Assembly (NCBI GenBank): GCA_964451785.1
Contig: CAYVJG010000004.1
Span: forward strand, 1-64,000
From: JAJYSO01 sp964451785
Lineage (GTDB): Bacteria; Bacteroidota; Bacteroidia; Flavobacteriales; Flavobacteriaceae
DNA length: 64,000 nt
Direction: 5' to 3'
The notes below the pieces were generated by a model, which made no database searches, was not told the DNA's origin, and saw only the letters and a list, made by a program, of their open reading frames with translations. Position 1 is the stretch's first letter, and each line of letters opens with the position of its first letter. Shown in pieces: positions 56,711-64,000 of the stretch. A program made the translations under genes and the position numbers.

Positions 56711-57742
56711 ATGAGCAGGCGGAAAACAAGCATCTTCTCTAAGTTGCTTTTTCTTATCAATTCTATTTTCGCGCTGCTGTTAGTGCTGGCTTATCTATTG
56801 CCATTTATTCCGCCTCAATCCTTCCCTTTACTTTCTGTACTCAGTCTTGCTATGCCGGTTTTGATAGGGGTAAATGTCTTGTTTTTTCTGTATTGGACAA
56901 TTCGATTTAAGCGATTTCTATTTCTGTCTTTACTAGTACTTCTTCTCGGGATTAATCACTTGCTGGCTTTGTATAAATTTGGAGAGGAAGATGCAGAATT
57001 CCAAGAAGAAACAAGTCTGAAAGTGATGTCGTTTAACGTGCGTCAATTTAATCGCTACAACTGGATTAAAACTAAAGATGTGCCTGCAGCTATGGAACGT
57101 TTTTTTACTGCAAACACACCTGATATTTTGTGTTTACAAGAGTTTTTTTCAGATGCTTCTGTAGATTTTTCGTCTTATCCTTACTCCTACATAAAGCTAA
57201 AATCAGGGCATTCCGGACAGGTAATTTATTCTAAATATAAAATTGTTAACCGCCAGTCGTTAGATTTTAAGAATACGGCTAATAACGCCATCTATGCTGA
57301 TATTGTTTTGCCTACTGATACTATTCGTGTAGTTAATATGCATTTAGAAAGCTTAAAAATACATCCCACCGTAGGAACTTTTGAGGCTGAAGTGGGGAAA
57401 CGCATGTGGAACCGCATGGCTAATGCATTTGCAAAACAACAACTTCAAGTAGCTAAAATAAAACAACTCATTCAACATTCACCTTATCCTGTTATGCTTT
57501 GTGGTGATATGAATAATTCAGCCTTTTCTTATGCTTATCACGAATTGACAGAAGAGCTTCAAGATGCATTTTCTATCGCCGGAGAGGGCTTCGGTAAAAC
57601 CTTTCCTATAGGGCTTGTTCCCTTAAGAATTGATGTAGTACTCTCTTCACCAACTTTTGTGGTGCAAGATTTTAAAACCTTTGATGAGCAGTTGTCAGAT
57701 CATTATCCCATTATGGCGTGGTTTACTGTTGATAAACACTAA
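56711..57742 (+). CDS. Endonuclease/exonuclease/phosphatase family protein, membrane-anchored
   Basis: A 343-residue EEP-fold protein. Three hydrophobic helices fill about residues 10-85. The catalytic domain then shows MSFNVRQFNR (about 100-109), LCLQEFFSD (metal Glu, about 135), VVNMHLESLKI, LCGDMNNSAFS (about 267-277) and the catalytic SDHYPIMAWF (about 331-340). The domain is probably outside the inner membrane. EEP members cleave DNA, sphingolipids or inositol phosphates; the substrate here is unknown. Last gene of the mutL-rhomboid run. Confidence 0.85.
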   Translation: MSRRKTSIFSKLLFLINSIFALLLVLAYLLPFIPPQSFPLLSVLSLAMPVLIGVNVLFFLYWTIRFKRFLFLSLLVLLLGINHLLALYKFGEEDAEFQEETSLKVMSFNVRQFNRYNWIKTKDVPAAMERFFTANTPDILCLQEFFSDASVDFSSYPYSYIKLKSGHSGQVIYSKYKIVNRQSLDFKNTANNAIYADIVLPTDTIRVVNMHLESLKIHPTVGTFEAEVGKRMWNRMANAFAKQQLQVAKIKQLIQHSPYPVMLCGDMNNSAFSYAYHELTEELQDAFSIAGEGFGKTFPIGLVPLRIDVVLSSPTFVVQDFKTFDEQLSDHYPIMAWFTVDKH

Positions 57743-57878
57743 AATTGTATGGGTTTTATACCAATGTGAATTATTTTTTAGTCTAATTGAGCGTATTTTT
57801 ATAGGTATAATGTCGTGGGTAACAAATTAATAGCCCAATATGAAAGGTAGTATCCCAATACCTACCCAACTTTAATCG
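57743..57878. repeat. Partial copy of the azurin-upstream inverted-repeat element
   Basis: 57769-57784 (GAATTATTTTTTAGTC) is identical to 37115-37130. The following bases keep a similar layout up to CGTGGG (57815-57820 here, 37164-37169 there). The inverted partner arm is not clear. The remainder of this stretch shows only a short TAGTATCCCAATACCTA-like imperfect repeat. Confidence 0.35.
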
Positions 57879-58349
57879 CTTATTGAAATAATCGCTAAAA
57901 GATTCGGCTGAAAGCCAAAAATATTCCTGCCTAATGGCACCGCCTTAGGTGATAATAGATACAAAATCTTATTTTGGCGGGTTGAAGACCCAACATAAAT
58001 AAGCTATTTTGCCCTTTCAGGGCGATGCACCGGAGTTGTGTGTTTTCAACCCAAGGCGTTGCCTTTGGGTTGAACTATCAAAGGCTTTTAGCCTATTTAT
58101 ATCAGCAGAAATCTTATTGAAATAATCGCTAAAAGATTCAGCTGAAAGCCGAAAATAATCCTGCCTAATGGCACCGCCTTAGGTGATAATAGATACAAAA
58201 TCTTATTTTGGCGGGTTGAAGACCCAACATAAATAAGCTATTTTGCCCTTTCAGGGCGATGCACCGGAGTTGTGTGTTTTCAACCCAAGGCGTTGCCTTT
58301 GGGTTGAACTATCAAAGGCTTTCAGCCTTTAAAAAGATCAGCTGAAATT
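57879..58349. repeat. Tandem duplication (about 234 bp unit) of a palindrome array
   Basis: Unit 1 spans 57879-58112 and unit 2 58113-58349. They are nearly identical, with a few differences in the first 50 bases and in the last 20. Each unit holds small palindromes in series: GGCTGAAAGCC (AGCTGAAAGCC in unit 2), CACCGCCTTAGGTG, GGGTTGAAGACCCAAC, CCCTTTCAGGG, CAACCCAAGGC/GCCTTTGGGTTG and AGGCTTTTAGCCT. The style is that of REP/BIME arrays in Bacteroidota; no transposase is present. No coding potential. Confidence 0.8.
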
Positions 58350-58559
58350 GAAAGTAATCTTATAAAGTATTATAGCGTTTTATGCTTCAGAAAAAGACGG
58401 CGTTCCGCAACCACACGAATCAAAGCTTGCAGGCAGCGTGTGCTATATTATTCTCAATCAGCAGACGAACAAAAAAAGCCAGCAGAGAACAGGCGGCTTA
58501 ACGCAAGAGAAACGTCTTCGTTTGAATATTTTATGAGATATTTGGCGTGTCGGCTTCGA
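58350..58559. other. Non-coding segment of unusual composition after the tandem repeat
   Basis: About 210 bases richer in G and C than neighbouring gaps, with no supported gene. A 69-codon plus-strand frame (58440-58649) runs into wbqC antisense and looks spurious. It could be an element end or gene remnant. Confidence 0.35.
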
Positions 58560-59225
58560 TTAAAGTTTAGTGGTGGAAATTCGCTCCTGCGTCAGGCCGC
58601 TGACCGGTATGAGATAGCGCTCACTTTCCGGGCCTTCATTAAAGAGTAAATCTAGAATAGATAGGTTTTCTAAAAATCCGTATTTTTCTTCAAAAACTTG
58701 TTGGTAGGCTTCGAGATTTATTGCCGGTTGACGTTTGGCTATAATCAAGTGGCGACAATCGCTGACTGCAGTGTCAGCAGGATACTGTTTGATGTATTCT
58801 GAGGTGTTTGCTTCCGTTTTATCCAATTGGAAACAGTTGAATAAAGCTTCCCAACAAGCGGTATTAAATTCGTGGAGAAACTTAAAAGGCGTTGTGTAAA
58901 GCGATTTTAAATCGTCTTCATAAAATTCAAAGAAAGGAGAGGTGCGGTAAGCACTTTCAATAGAACGCCAGTGAGTAAGCTGCCAGCGGTATTTGTTTTC
59001 GATTTCTACAGTAGTATAAGGCTGTGGTTCTCCTTTTTTAGTATTGTGTTTTATAGGAATATTTAGCAGTAACTTTCCATTGGCTCCGTAGATGTATTGA
59101 CGGTTGCGATAGGTCTGTTTTTGATAGTTATCGCAAGTTTCCCATAAAATAGTTTCGGCATTATAAGCTGCACTAAATAAATCAATCGGGGCAAAATAGC
59201 CCCGATTTAATACTGTAGTTGACAT
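58560..59225 (-). CDS. WbqC-like family protein
   Basis: A 221-residue protein. The N-terminus VLNRGYFAPIDLFSAAYNAETILWE and the following NYQKQTYRNRQYIYGANGKLLLNIPI with LTHWRSIESAYRTSPFFEFYEDDL are the conserved parts of the WbqC family, encoded in some O-antigen clusters and thought to act in amino-sugar or aminoacyl transfer (not proven). It begins 3 bases after lepB and is last in the parA operon. The tandem repeat lies downstream. Confidence 0.87.
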   Translation of the reverse strand: MSTTVLNRGYFAPIDLFSAAYNAETILWETCDNYQKQTYRNRQYIYGANGKLLLNIPIKHNTKKGEPQPYTTVEIENKYRWQLTHWRSIESAYRTSPFFEFYEDDLKSLYTTPFKFLHEFNTACWEALFNCFQLDKTEANTSEYIKQYPADTAVSDCRHLIIAKRQPAINLEAYQQVFEEKYGFLENLSILDLLFNEGPESERYLIPVSGLTQERISTTKL

Positions 59226-59228
59226 AAA

Positions 59229-60791
59229 TTATTTTTTACGACGTTTTTTAAAATAACCTATTCCGAAAGTGATGACTACGGCAATGAGGAAATAAGGAAG
59301 GTAAGAGGTTTTTTCGCCATCACCTCTAACGGTAGTAAATACACGATCCCATCTGATTTTGTTGAAAAATCCGTCAGCGTTATGATCTAAACTCATCCAG
59401 ATAAAAATCGGTTTTCCCACAATGTGTGTTTCCGGAACATAACCCCAAAAACGACTGTCTTCACTGTTGTGACGATTATCACCCATCATCCAGTAATAGT
59501 CTTGTTTAAAGGTGTAGCTATCTATAGGTTTTCCATTGAGGTAAACTTGCCCGTCTTTTGTGGTAATATCTTGTTTGATGCCTAGTTCACTACCTTCATA
59601 GACTTCAATGACGCGCTTGTAAAAGGCTAAGCTCTCGGGTGTAATGGCCACTGTAGTTCCCTTTTTAGGAATATAAATAGGACCGTAGTTGTCCATATTC
59701 CAGTTGTAATCGGTATTTTGAGGAAAAACACCTCCTTTTTTACCTTTTGGAATAATGATTTTTTTAATGCTGGCTACATTTGGATTGAGCTTTAATTTTT
59801 TAGCATCTTCTTCCGTTAGGGCTCTAAAAATGTATTCGTTTTGAGAGCGTCTAATTAAAGCCTCAGTATAGTTGTAATGCTCGTATAAATAACGCGGATT
59901 AAAAGGCTGCCCTTTACTGGTCACAATGTATGAGGTTTGTGCTTTGGCGCGATCAGGGAAAGCTAAAGGCTTATCATCAATATAAACCTGACCATCTCTT
60001 ATAGATAGCGAATCCCCGGGCATCCCTACGGCACGTTTTACATAATTAGACTTTTTGTCTATTGGTTTGTAAAAGGATTTGGTCCCGCTATAACCAAAAT
60101 AAGGTACTGTGTCAACAGGCCAGTTAAAGACGACAATATCATTGTGTTCAATTTCTTCAAAACCCGGAATACGTAAATAAGGCAGCTGAGGCCAATCTAA
60201 ATAAGATTTAACTCCTAAAAGCGGTAGGGTATCGTGAACCATTGGTGCCGCTACAGTAGTCATGGGTAAACGAGCACCGTAGTTGATTTTGCTGACAAAA
60301 ATAAAATCGCCAACCAATAAAGTCTTTTCTAACGATGAAGTAGGAATGGTGTAAGGTTGAATAAAATAGGTGTGCACTATGGTAGCGGCTACAATGGCAA
60401 ATAAAATAGAACTGATCCATTCGCCAGCTGCAGTGCGAGGTTTTAAACTGCGCCCTTCAATATAAGTAACATCAACTGCATAATTGATGTAATAGGTGTA
60501 AAGTCCTAAAGTCAATACCACTAACCACGTGTCAGCTTTTGAATGTCTGCCAAAACTGCGTATGGTTTCTACCCAAATGACGGGAAACATTAGCAAGTTG
60601 ACAATAGGGATAAATAATAAAATAACCCACCACCATGGCCTGTTGATAATCTTCATGAGTACAAAGGCATTGTACACAGGAATAATAGCTTCCCAAGCTT
60701 GACGCCCGGCTTTTTTATAGAGCTTCCAAGTTCCGGCAAAGTGGATGCCTTGTAGAATTAAGAAGAAGATGAACCAATGGAATAAGGTCAT
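59229..60791 (-). CDS. lepB: Signal peptidase I (long form with extra N-terminal membrane domain)
   Basis: A 520-residue type I signal peptidase, about 1.6 times the E. coli length. The first 110 residues form a separate module with about four hydrophobic segments (GTWKLYKKAGRQAWEAIIPVYN resembles DUF5684). The catalytic part has S153 (IPTSSLEKTLLVGD) and general-base K252 (NYVKRAVGMPGDS), then MMGDNRHNSEDSRFWG (box E) near 440. A final helix (about 495-515, YFLIAVVITFGIGYF) and KKRRKK tail end it. It cleaves signal peptides at the periplasmic face. It lies between dapB and wbqC in the operon. Confidence 0.95.
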   Translation of the reverse strand: MTLFHWFIFFLILQGIHFAGTWKLYKKAGRQAWEAIIPVYNAFVLMKIINRPWWWVILLFIPIVNLLMFPVIWVETIRSFGRHSKADTWLVVLTLGLYTYYINYAVDVTYIEGRSLKPRTAAGEWISSILFAIVAATIVHTYFIQPYTIPTSSLEKTLLVGDFIFVSKINYGARLPMTTVAAPMVHDTLPLLGVKSYLDWPQLPYLRIPGFEEIEHNDIVVFNWPVDTVPYFGYSGTKSFYKPIDKKSNYVKRAVGMPGDSLSIRDGQVYIDDKPLAFPDRAKAQTSYIVTSKGQPFNPRYLYEHYNYTEALIRRSQNEYIFRALTEEDAKKLKLNPNVASIKKIIIPKGKKGGVFPQNTDYNWNMDNYGPIYIPKKGTTVAITPESLAFYKRVIEVYEGSELGIKQDITTKDGQVYLNGKPIDSYTFKQDYYWMMGDNRHNSEDSRFWGYVPETHIVGKPIFIWMSLDHNADGFFNKIRWDRVFTTVRGDGEKTSYLPYFLIAVVITFGIGYFKKRRKK

Positions 60792-60847
60792 AAGTTGTGG
60801 TTTAAATCAAAATAATATTTAGCGGTCTAATTTACGTAAACTATGTA

Positions 60848-61573
60848 TTAGAATAAATTTTTAAGTACATCTTTCATACTGAATACACCTTTTTTATCAG
60901 CGATAAATTCAGCTGCGATGATAGCGCCTTTAGCAAAACCCTCACGCGAGTTGGCGGTGTGTTTTATTTCGATGCTGTCTATGTCAGAGGTGTAGCGGAT
61001 GATGTGTGTGCCTTTAACGTCTTCAAAGCGTTTGGCTTCAATAGGAAATTGTGTCGTTTCCTCAAGTGATTCATCGCTGTTTTCAACCAATTTCCAGCTA
61101 GTTTGATTAGAATGAGCAATGATATCTTTGGCTAAAGTTATGGCCGTTCCGCTAGGCTTATCGCGTTTTTTGGTATGGTGAATTTCTTCTAATGAAAGTT
61201 TGTAATCCTCAAAAGGATTCATCAATTCTGCTAGCTTAGCGTTGAGTTCAAAAAATAAATTAACCCCAACACTAAAATTAGAAGCATAGCAAAAGCTGGC
61301 ATTTTTAGCCTTGCACAAAGCTACAGCCTCATCGTATTGCTCTAACCAACCCGTGGTGCCGGATACTACGGGAATACCGAGTTTAAAGCAAGTTGAAATA
61401 TTGTTAAAAGCCGCCTCAGCAATGCTAAAATCAATAGCAGCATCAGCGGTTTGGAGCTGCGCTTCGTCAAGTGGAGCTGTTGAGGTTTTATAAGTGATTT
61501 CGTGTCCTTTAGCTAAGGCTAATTTTTCAATAATTTGGCCCATACGGCCATAGCCTAAAAGTGCAATTTTCAT
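60848..61573 (-). CDS. dapB: 4-hydroxy-tetrahydrodipicolinate reductase
   Basis: A 241-residue NAD(P)H-dependent reductase in lysine/diaminopimelate synthesis. The Rossmann motif is GYGRMGQII (7-15), DFSIAEAA (48-55), SGTTGW (71-76), SNFSVGVN (98-105) and the catalytic EIHHTKKRDKPSGTA (130-144; H132/H133, K139). It is slightly shorter than many homologues. Its product feeds diaminopimelate for peptidoglycan. The gap to lepB is 56 bases and 3 to the DUF5683 gene. Confidence 0.95.
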   Translation of the reverse strand: MKIALLGYGRMGQIIEKLALAKGHEITYKTSTAPLDEAQLQTADAAIDFSIAEAAFNNISTCFKLGIPVVSGTTGWLEQYDEAVALCKAKNASFCYASNFSVGVNLFFELNAKLAELMNPFEDYKLSLEEIHHTKKRDKPSGTAITLAKDIIAHSNQTSWKLVENSDESLEETTQFPIEAKRFEDVKGTHIIRYTSDIDSIEIKHTANSREGFAKGAIIAAEFIADKKGVFSMKDVLKNLF

Positions 61574-61576
61574 AGG

Positions 61577-62146
61577 TTAAAATTTAAAATTAAGCTGCAC
61601 ACCATACTGTGAATCACCTGTAAATTGATCATAGCGATACCCGGGACGTACACTTAAATTTTCACTGACATTAAACTGGCGTAAATGTGCCTGGACGTTG
61701 GCGTCTACAATGTTGAGAATATAGATACCTACGGCAACAATCAGTGAGATTTCTTTATTTCGTCTAAATTGTTTTTGTGCTTGAATAAGGCCTTCATCGC
61801 TGATTTGACCTTGGTATTCATCGTCTTCAAACCCAGCTAATCGACGCTTATATGCATCGCGATAGCTGTCAAATTGTTGATCATTATAAATGTATGCGTA
61901 TATGCTGGCTCCAATCCCGGCATAAATGATAGGAATTTTCCAATAACTGCGGTTATACGCTTGCCCTAATCCTGGTAAAACAGCCGAGTAAAATGCAGCT
62001 TTTGAAGGGGCTAAAGGATCGTATTCAGGAACCTTTTTTAAGCGATTTGAAAACGTTTTTTCCGTGGTTGTACTGTCTTCTTGACCCCAACTGCAATTAC
62101 ACCCTAACAAACAAATGCTCAATATGATAAAAAGACGAATTTTCAA
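61577..62146 (-). CDS. DUF5683 membrane protein
   Basis: A 189-residue protein with a signal-like N-terminus (about 3-20, LGCNCSWGQ) and the DUF5683 core: DPLAPSKAAFYSAVLPGLGQAYNRSYWKIPIIYAGIGASIYAYIYN, then QFDSYRDAYKRRLAG, and a second hydrophobic helix (EISLIVAVGIYILNIVDANVQAHL). The function is unknown, but it is a standard member of the parAB-dapB-lepB operon in Flavobacteriaceae. It overlaps parB by 4 bases. The signal's LGC could make it a lipoprotein. Confidence 0.85.
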   Translation of the reverse strand: MKIRLFIILSICLLGCNCSWGQEDSTTTEKTFSNRLKKVPEYDPLAPSKAAFYSAVLPGLGQAYNRSYWKIPIIYAGIGASIYAYIYNDQQFDSYRDAYKRRLAGFEDDEYQGQISDEGLIQAQKQFRRNKEISLIVAVGIYILNIVDANVQAHLRQFNVSENLSVRPGYRYDQFTGDSQYGVQLNFKF

Positions 62147-63036
62147 GACTTGATAAGTTTTTCGAGACGTTTAAAATCTTCTTCGGATGAAAAAGGAATG
62201 ACAATTTTTCCTTTTCCTTTTTTGTTGACTTTTACATCGATTTTAGCGCCAAAGAAATTGCTGAAACTTTTTACAGAGCTCTTCATCTCTTTGCTCAAAG
62301 CCGCCGGAGTGGCTTTTTTTAAGCTTTGCCCTTGCTGAATGTCGCGTACGAGTTTTTCAGTTTGACGTACAGAAAGCTTTTCAGCTAAAACTTTTTCGTA
62401 AACCTTTAGCTGTATTGACGTGTCATCAATATTGATGATAGCTCGGCCGTGACCCATGCTTAAAAAACCGTCACGCATACCGGTTTGGATGATGGGGTCA
62501 AGTTTTAATAAACGCAGGTAGTTGGCAATGGTAGAACGGTTTTTGCCGACGCGTTCACTGAGTTTTTCTTGTGTTAAATCGATTTCTTCTAACAGACGTT
62601 GGTAAGATAAGGCTATTTCAATAGGATCTAAATCTTGGCGTTGAATGTTTTCAACAAGTGCCATCTCAAGGGTTTCCCGATCGTTAGCAATGCGAATATA
62701 TGCCGGAATGGTCTTTAAACCGATGAGCTTTGAAGCGCGATAACGACGCTCTCCGGAAACGAGTTGATAGTTGTTGAAATCAACTTTTCTGACCGTAATA
62801 GGTTGGATAACACCAAGTTCTTTAATAGAGCTGGCTAGCTCGCGAAGGCTATCTTCCTTAAAACTCGAACGCGGTTGCCCAGGGTTTGGGGTGATTGCTT
62901 TGAGTTCGAGTTCAACAATACTACCAACGACTTTGTCAGCATTTTTATCGGTAGCTGAGGTGATATCGTTTTGAGGATCTTTAAGCAAGGCTGAAAGTCC
63001 ACGTCCTAGGGCTTGTTTTTTGGTTGCCTTTGCCAT
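62143..63036 (-). CDS. parB: Chromosome partitioning protein ParB (Spo0J)
   Basis: A 297-residue ParB CTPase clamp. The N-terminal GRGLSALLKD (11-20) is the ParA-activating tail, TPNPGQPR (49-56) and GERRYRASK (95-103) form the CTP-binding fold, the helix-turn-helix RVGKNRSTIANYLRLLKL is about 160-178, and the C-terminal dimerisation segment (about 240-297) is Lys/Ser-rich. No parS-like palindrome was found in this window. It starts 4 bases after parA. Confidence 0.95.
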   Translation of the reverse strand: MAKATKKQALGRGLSALLKDPQNDITSATDKNADKVVGSIVELELKAITPNPGQPRSSFKEDSLRELASSIKELGVIQPITVRKVDFNNYQLVSGERRYRASKLIGLKTIPAYIRIANDRETLEMALVENIQRQDLDPIEIALSYQRLLEEIDLTQEKLSERVGKNRSTIANYLRLLKLDPIIQTGMRDGFLSMGHGRAIINIDDTSIQLKVYEKVLAEKLSVRQTEKLVRDIQQGQSLKKATPAALSKEMKSSVKSFSNFFGAKIDVKVNKKGKGKIVIPFSSEEDFKRLEKLIKS

Positions 63037-63040
63037 AATG

Positions 63041-63805
63041 TTAACTGTTTTTAGTAATGATTTCTTCGGCTAAACTCAAGTAGTTATTAGCACCGCGACT
63101 ACTGGCATCATAATTAATGATACTTTCACCAAAACTAGGGGCTTCACTCAGGCGTACATTGCGCTGAATAATGGCGTCAAATACCATTTCACTAAAGTGT
63201 TTGCGCACTTCTTCTACCACTTGGTTAGAAAGGCGTAAACGCGAATCGTACATAGTGAGTAGCAAGCCTTCAATTTCTAAAGCCGAATTGTGCAGTTTTT
63301 GCACACTCTTGATGGTGTTGAGTAATTTACCCAAGCCTTCAAGTGCAAAATATTCACATTGAATGGGGATAATTACCGCATCAGCAGCTGTCAAGGCGTT
63401 GAGTGTTAGTAAACCTAAAGAGGGAGCGCAATCAATAATAATGTATTCATACTCCTCTTTGAGTGGTCTGATAGCCTTGCGCAACATAGATTCGCGCTGG
63501 TCTTGATCAACAAGCTCAATTTCTATAGCTACCAAATCAATATGTGCCGGTATAATATCTAAGTTAGGAGAGTTGGTGGCTGTGATCAGCTCACTAGGGG
63601 TCATGGTGTGTTCTAGAAGTTGGTAAGTACCCACTTCAACATTGTCCACATCAATACCTAAGCTCGAACTGGCGTTGGCTTGTGGATCGGCGTCTATAAT
63701 CAAGACCTTTTTTTCTAATACTCCTAACGATGCTGCCAAATTAACGGCTGTGGTGGTTTTTCCTACCCCGCCTTTTTGGTTGGCAACTGCGATTATTTTA
63801 CCCAT
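63041..63805 (-). CDS. parA: Chromosome partitioning ATPase ParA (Soj)
   Basis: A 254-residue deviant Walker ATPase. NQKGGVGKTTTAVNLAA (9-25) has the signature lysine, IIDADPQANAS is at about 36-46, and YIIIDCAPSLGLLTLNA is at about 119-135. It is short (no N-terminal helix-turn-helix), so a type Ib chromosomal ParA. It is the first gene of the operon reaching wbqC. The promoter region (63806 onward) lacks a perfect TAnnTTTG; TACTTTTA at 63824-63831 is the nearest. Confidence 0.95.
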   Translation of the reverse strand: MGKIIAVANQKGGVGKTTTAVNLAASLGVLEKKVLIIDADPQANASSSLGIDVDNVEVGTYQLLEHTMTPSELITATNSPNLDIIPAHIDLVAIEIELVDQDQRESMLRKAIRPLKEEYEYIIIDCAPSLGLLTLNALTAADAVIIPIQCEYFALEGLGKLLNTIKSVQKLHNSALEIEGLLLTMYDSRLRLSNQVVEEVRKHFSEMVFDAIIQRNVRLSEAPSFGESIINYDASSRGANNYLSLAEEIITKNS

Positions 63806-63898
63806 TCACTTTGTTTTAGAGCATAAAAGTACAACTATTTATATCAAATTAAAATTCATTTTTTTTGAATTCTATTTTAACTGTTGATTTATAGCTTG

Positions 63899-63964
63899 TT
63901 AAATGCTGTTGAAGTCTTTTAAAATAGCAAAGTAGTCAGGTCGTTTTAAATAAAAACGTGTCAT
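63899..63964 (-). other. Right edge: possible 3' end of a gene and a 21-codon frame
   Basis: On the minus strand, GGAGGT lies 5 bases before an ATG at 63964 that opens a 21-codon frame ending 63899. An open frame entering from the right edge stops at the overlapping TGA (ATGA). A Shine-Dalgarno this strong is unusual in Bacteroidota. Both may be chance; the upstream gene, if any, lies outside the window. Confidence 0.25.
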
Positions 63965-64000
63965 TTATACCTCCTTTTGCTGTCATACGATTTCTTGCAA

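Noticed and set aside
57879..58349. The tandem palindrome array as a CRISPR
   Set aside because: There are only two units of 234 bases with no regular short repeat-spacer pattern and no cas gene.
58440..58649. 69-codon plus-strand frame after the tandem repeat
   Set aside because: It runs antisense into wbqC, has no homologue-like features and no promoter.
60525..60540. CACGTG-containing sites near parA/parB as a possible parS
   Set aside because: This and the other CACGTG occurrences (such as 18210-18220, 18620-18630, 34213-34220) lack the flanking TGTTxCACGTGxAACA symmetry and lie inside genes.
63899..63964. 21-codon frame with a GGAGGT ribosome site upstream of parA, as a leader peptide
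   Set aside because: Too short to support, not rich in any one amino acid, and a second frame overlaps it; kept only as an edge note.
1..64000. CRISPR array, tRNA, rRNA, tmRNA, RNase P RNA, riboswitch, prophage, intact IS or defence island
   Set aside because: Looked for characteristic repeats, T-loop-like words, conserved RNA cores, transposase and defence domains; none seen. A reading by eye could miss a diverged small RNA.

Overview
The window is a gene-dense, AT-rich bacterial chromosome segment from Bacteroidota, almost certainly family Flavobacteriaceae. Evidence for this: type IX secretion and gliding parts (PorT next to UbiE, GldI, and a secreted protein with a C-terminal YPNPTSG sorting domain); many start sites preceded by the Bacteroidota -7 element TAnnTTTG, sometimes with TTG about 18-20 bp upstream; lipoprotein signals ending in SC or AC; an OlsF-type aminolipid acyltransferase; and the NagB-deacetylase fusion usual in the phylum. 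No rRNA, tRNA, CRISPR array, prophage or intact insertion sequence was found.

Layout. 1-9.8 kb: DUF58 protein, thioredoxin, metallophosphoesterase, a cysteine-less thioredoxin-like protein with aspartate kinase, an OlsF-like acyltransferase, a PlsC-like acyltransferase, a Nudix hydrolase, a cyclophilin lipoprotein and Dps. 9.9-13.3 kb (minus): a compact gpmI / thioredoxin-fold / HAD-like / map run. 13.4-20.6 kb (minus): amidohydrolase lipoprotein, PEP carboxylase, fused glucosamine-6-phosphate deaminase and a VOC protein. 20.7-25.5 kb: UPF0158 protein, a palindrome-rich gap, a ChaN-like protein, a lipoprotein gene broken by two opposite frameshifts, and a T9SS-exported SBBP-repeat protein. 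25.5-31.9 kb: DUF808, ClpP, FumC, an aminotransferase, a potassium channel and a DedA protein. 32.1-36.6 kb: FucP-like sugar transporter, sugar nucleotidyltransferase, anomeric-type sugar kinase and a glycosyltransferase, which together look like a sugar salvage module. 36.6-43.0 kb (minus): azurin, PanB, and a TetR-TolC-EmrA-EmrB efflux operon with twin operators. 43.1-51.1 kb: UbiE-PorT, two membrane or phosphatase genes, two peptidyl-prolyl isomerases (one is GldI), NrnA-type DHH protein, Ndk, a DUF721/lipocalin pair and RecF. 51.4-57.7 kb (plus): TPR protein, RibH, small membrane protein, MutL, two rhomboids and an EEP-family protein. 57.7-58.6 kb: a tandemly duplicated palindromic repeat. 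58.6-63.8 kb (minus): operon parA-parB-DUF5683-dapB-lepB-wbqC.

Most genes are ordinary core genes in a conserved order. The unusual content lies between genes: (a) a 62-73 bp terminal-inverted-repeat element with two good copies and one decayed copy, each between a stop codon and that gene's hairpin terminator; (b) two palindrome clusters that resemble REP/BIME arrays, one duplicated as a 234 bp tandem; (c) an imperfect inverted-repeat element that appears to supply the -33 box of the azurin promoter, with a partial second copy; (d) twin palindromic TetR operators over the efflux promoter. At the protein level the notable points are the doubly frameshifted lipoprotein, a MutL whose endonuclease motifs look lost, and the transporter/nucleotidyltransferase/kinase cluster. 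I found no convincing wholly new multi-gene system. All functional calls come from reading the sequence; no database search was run.
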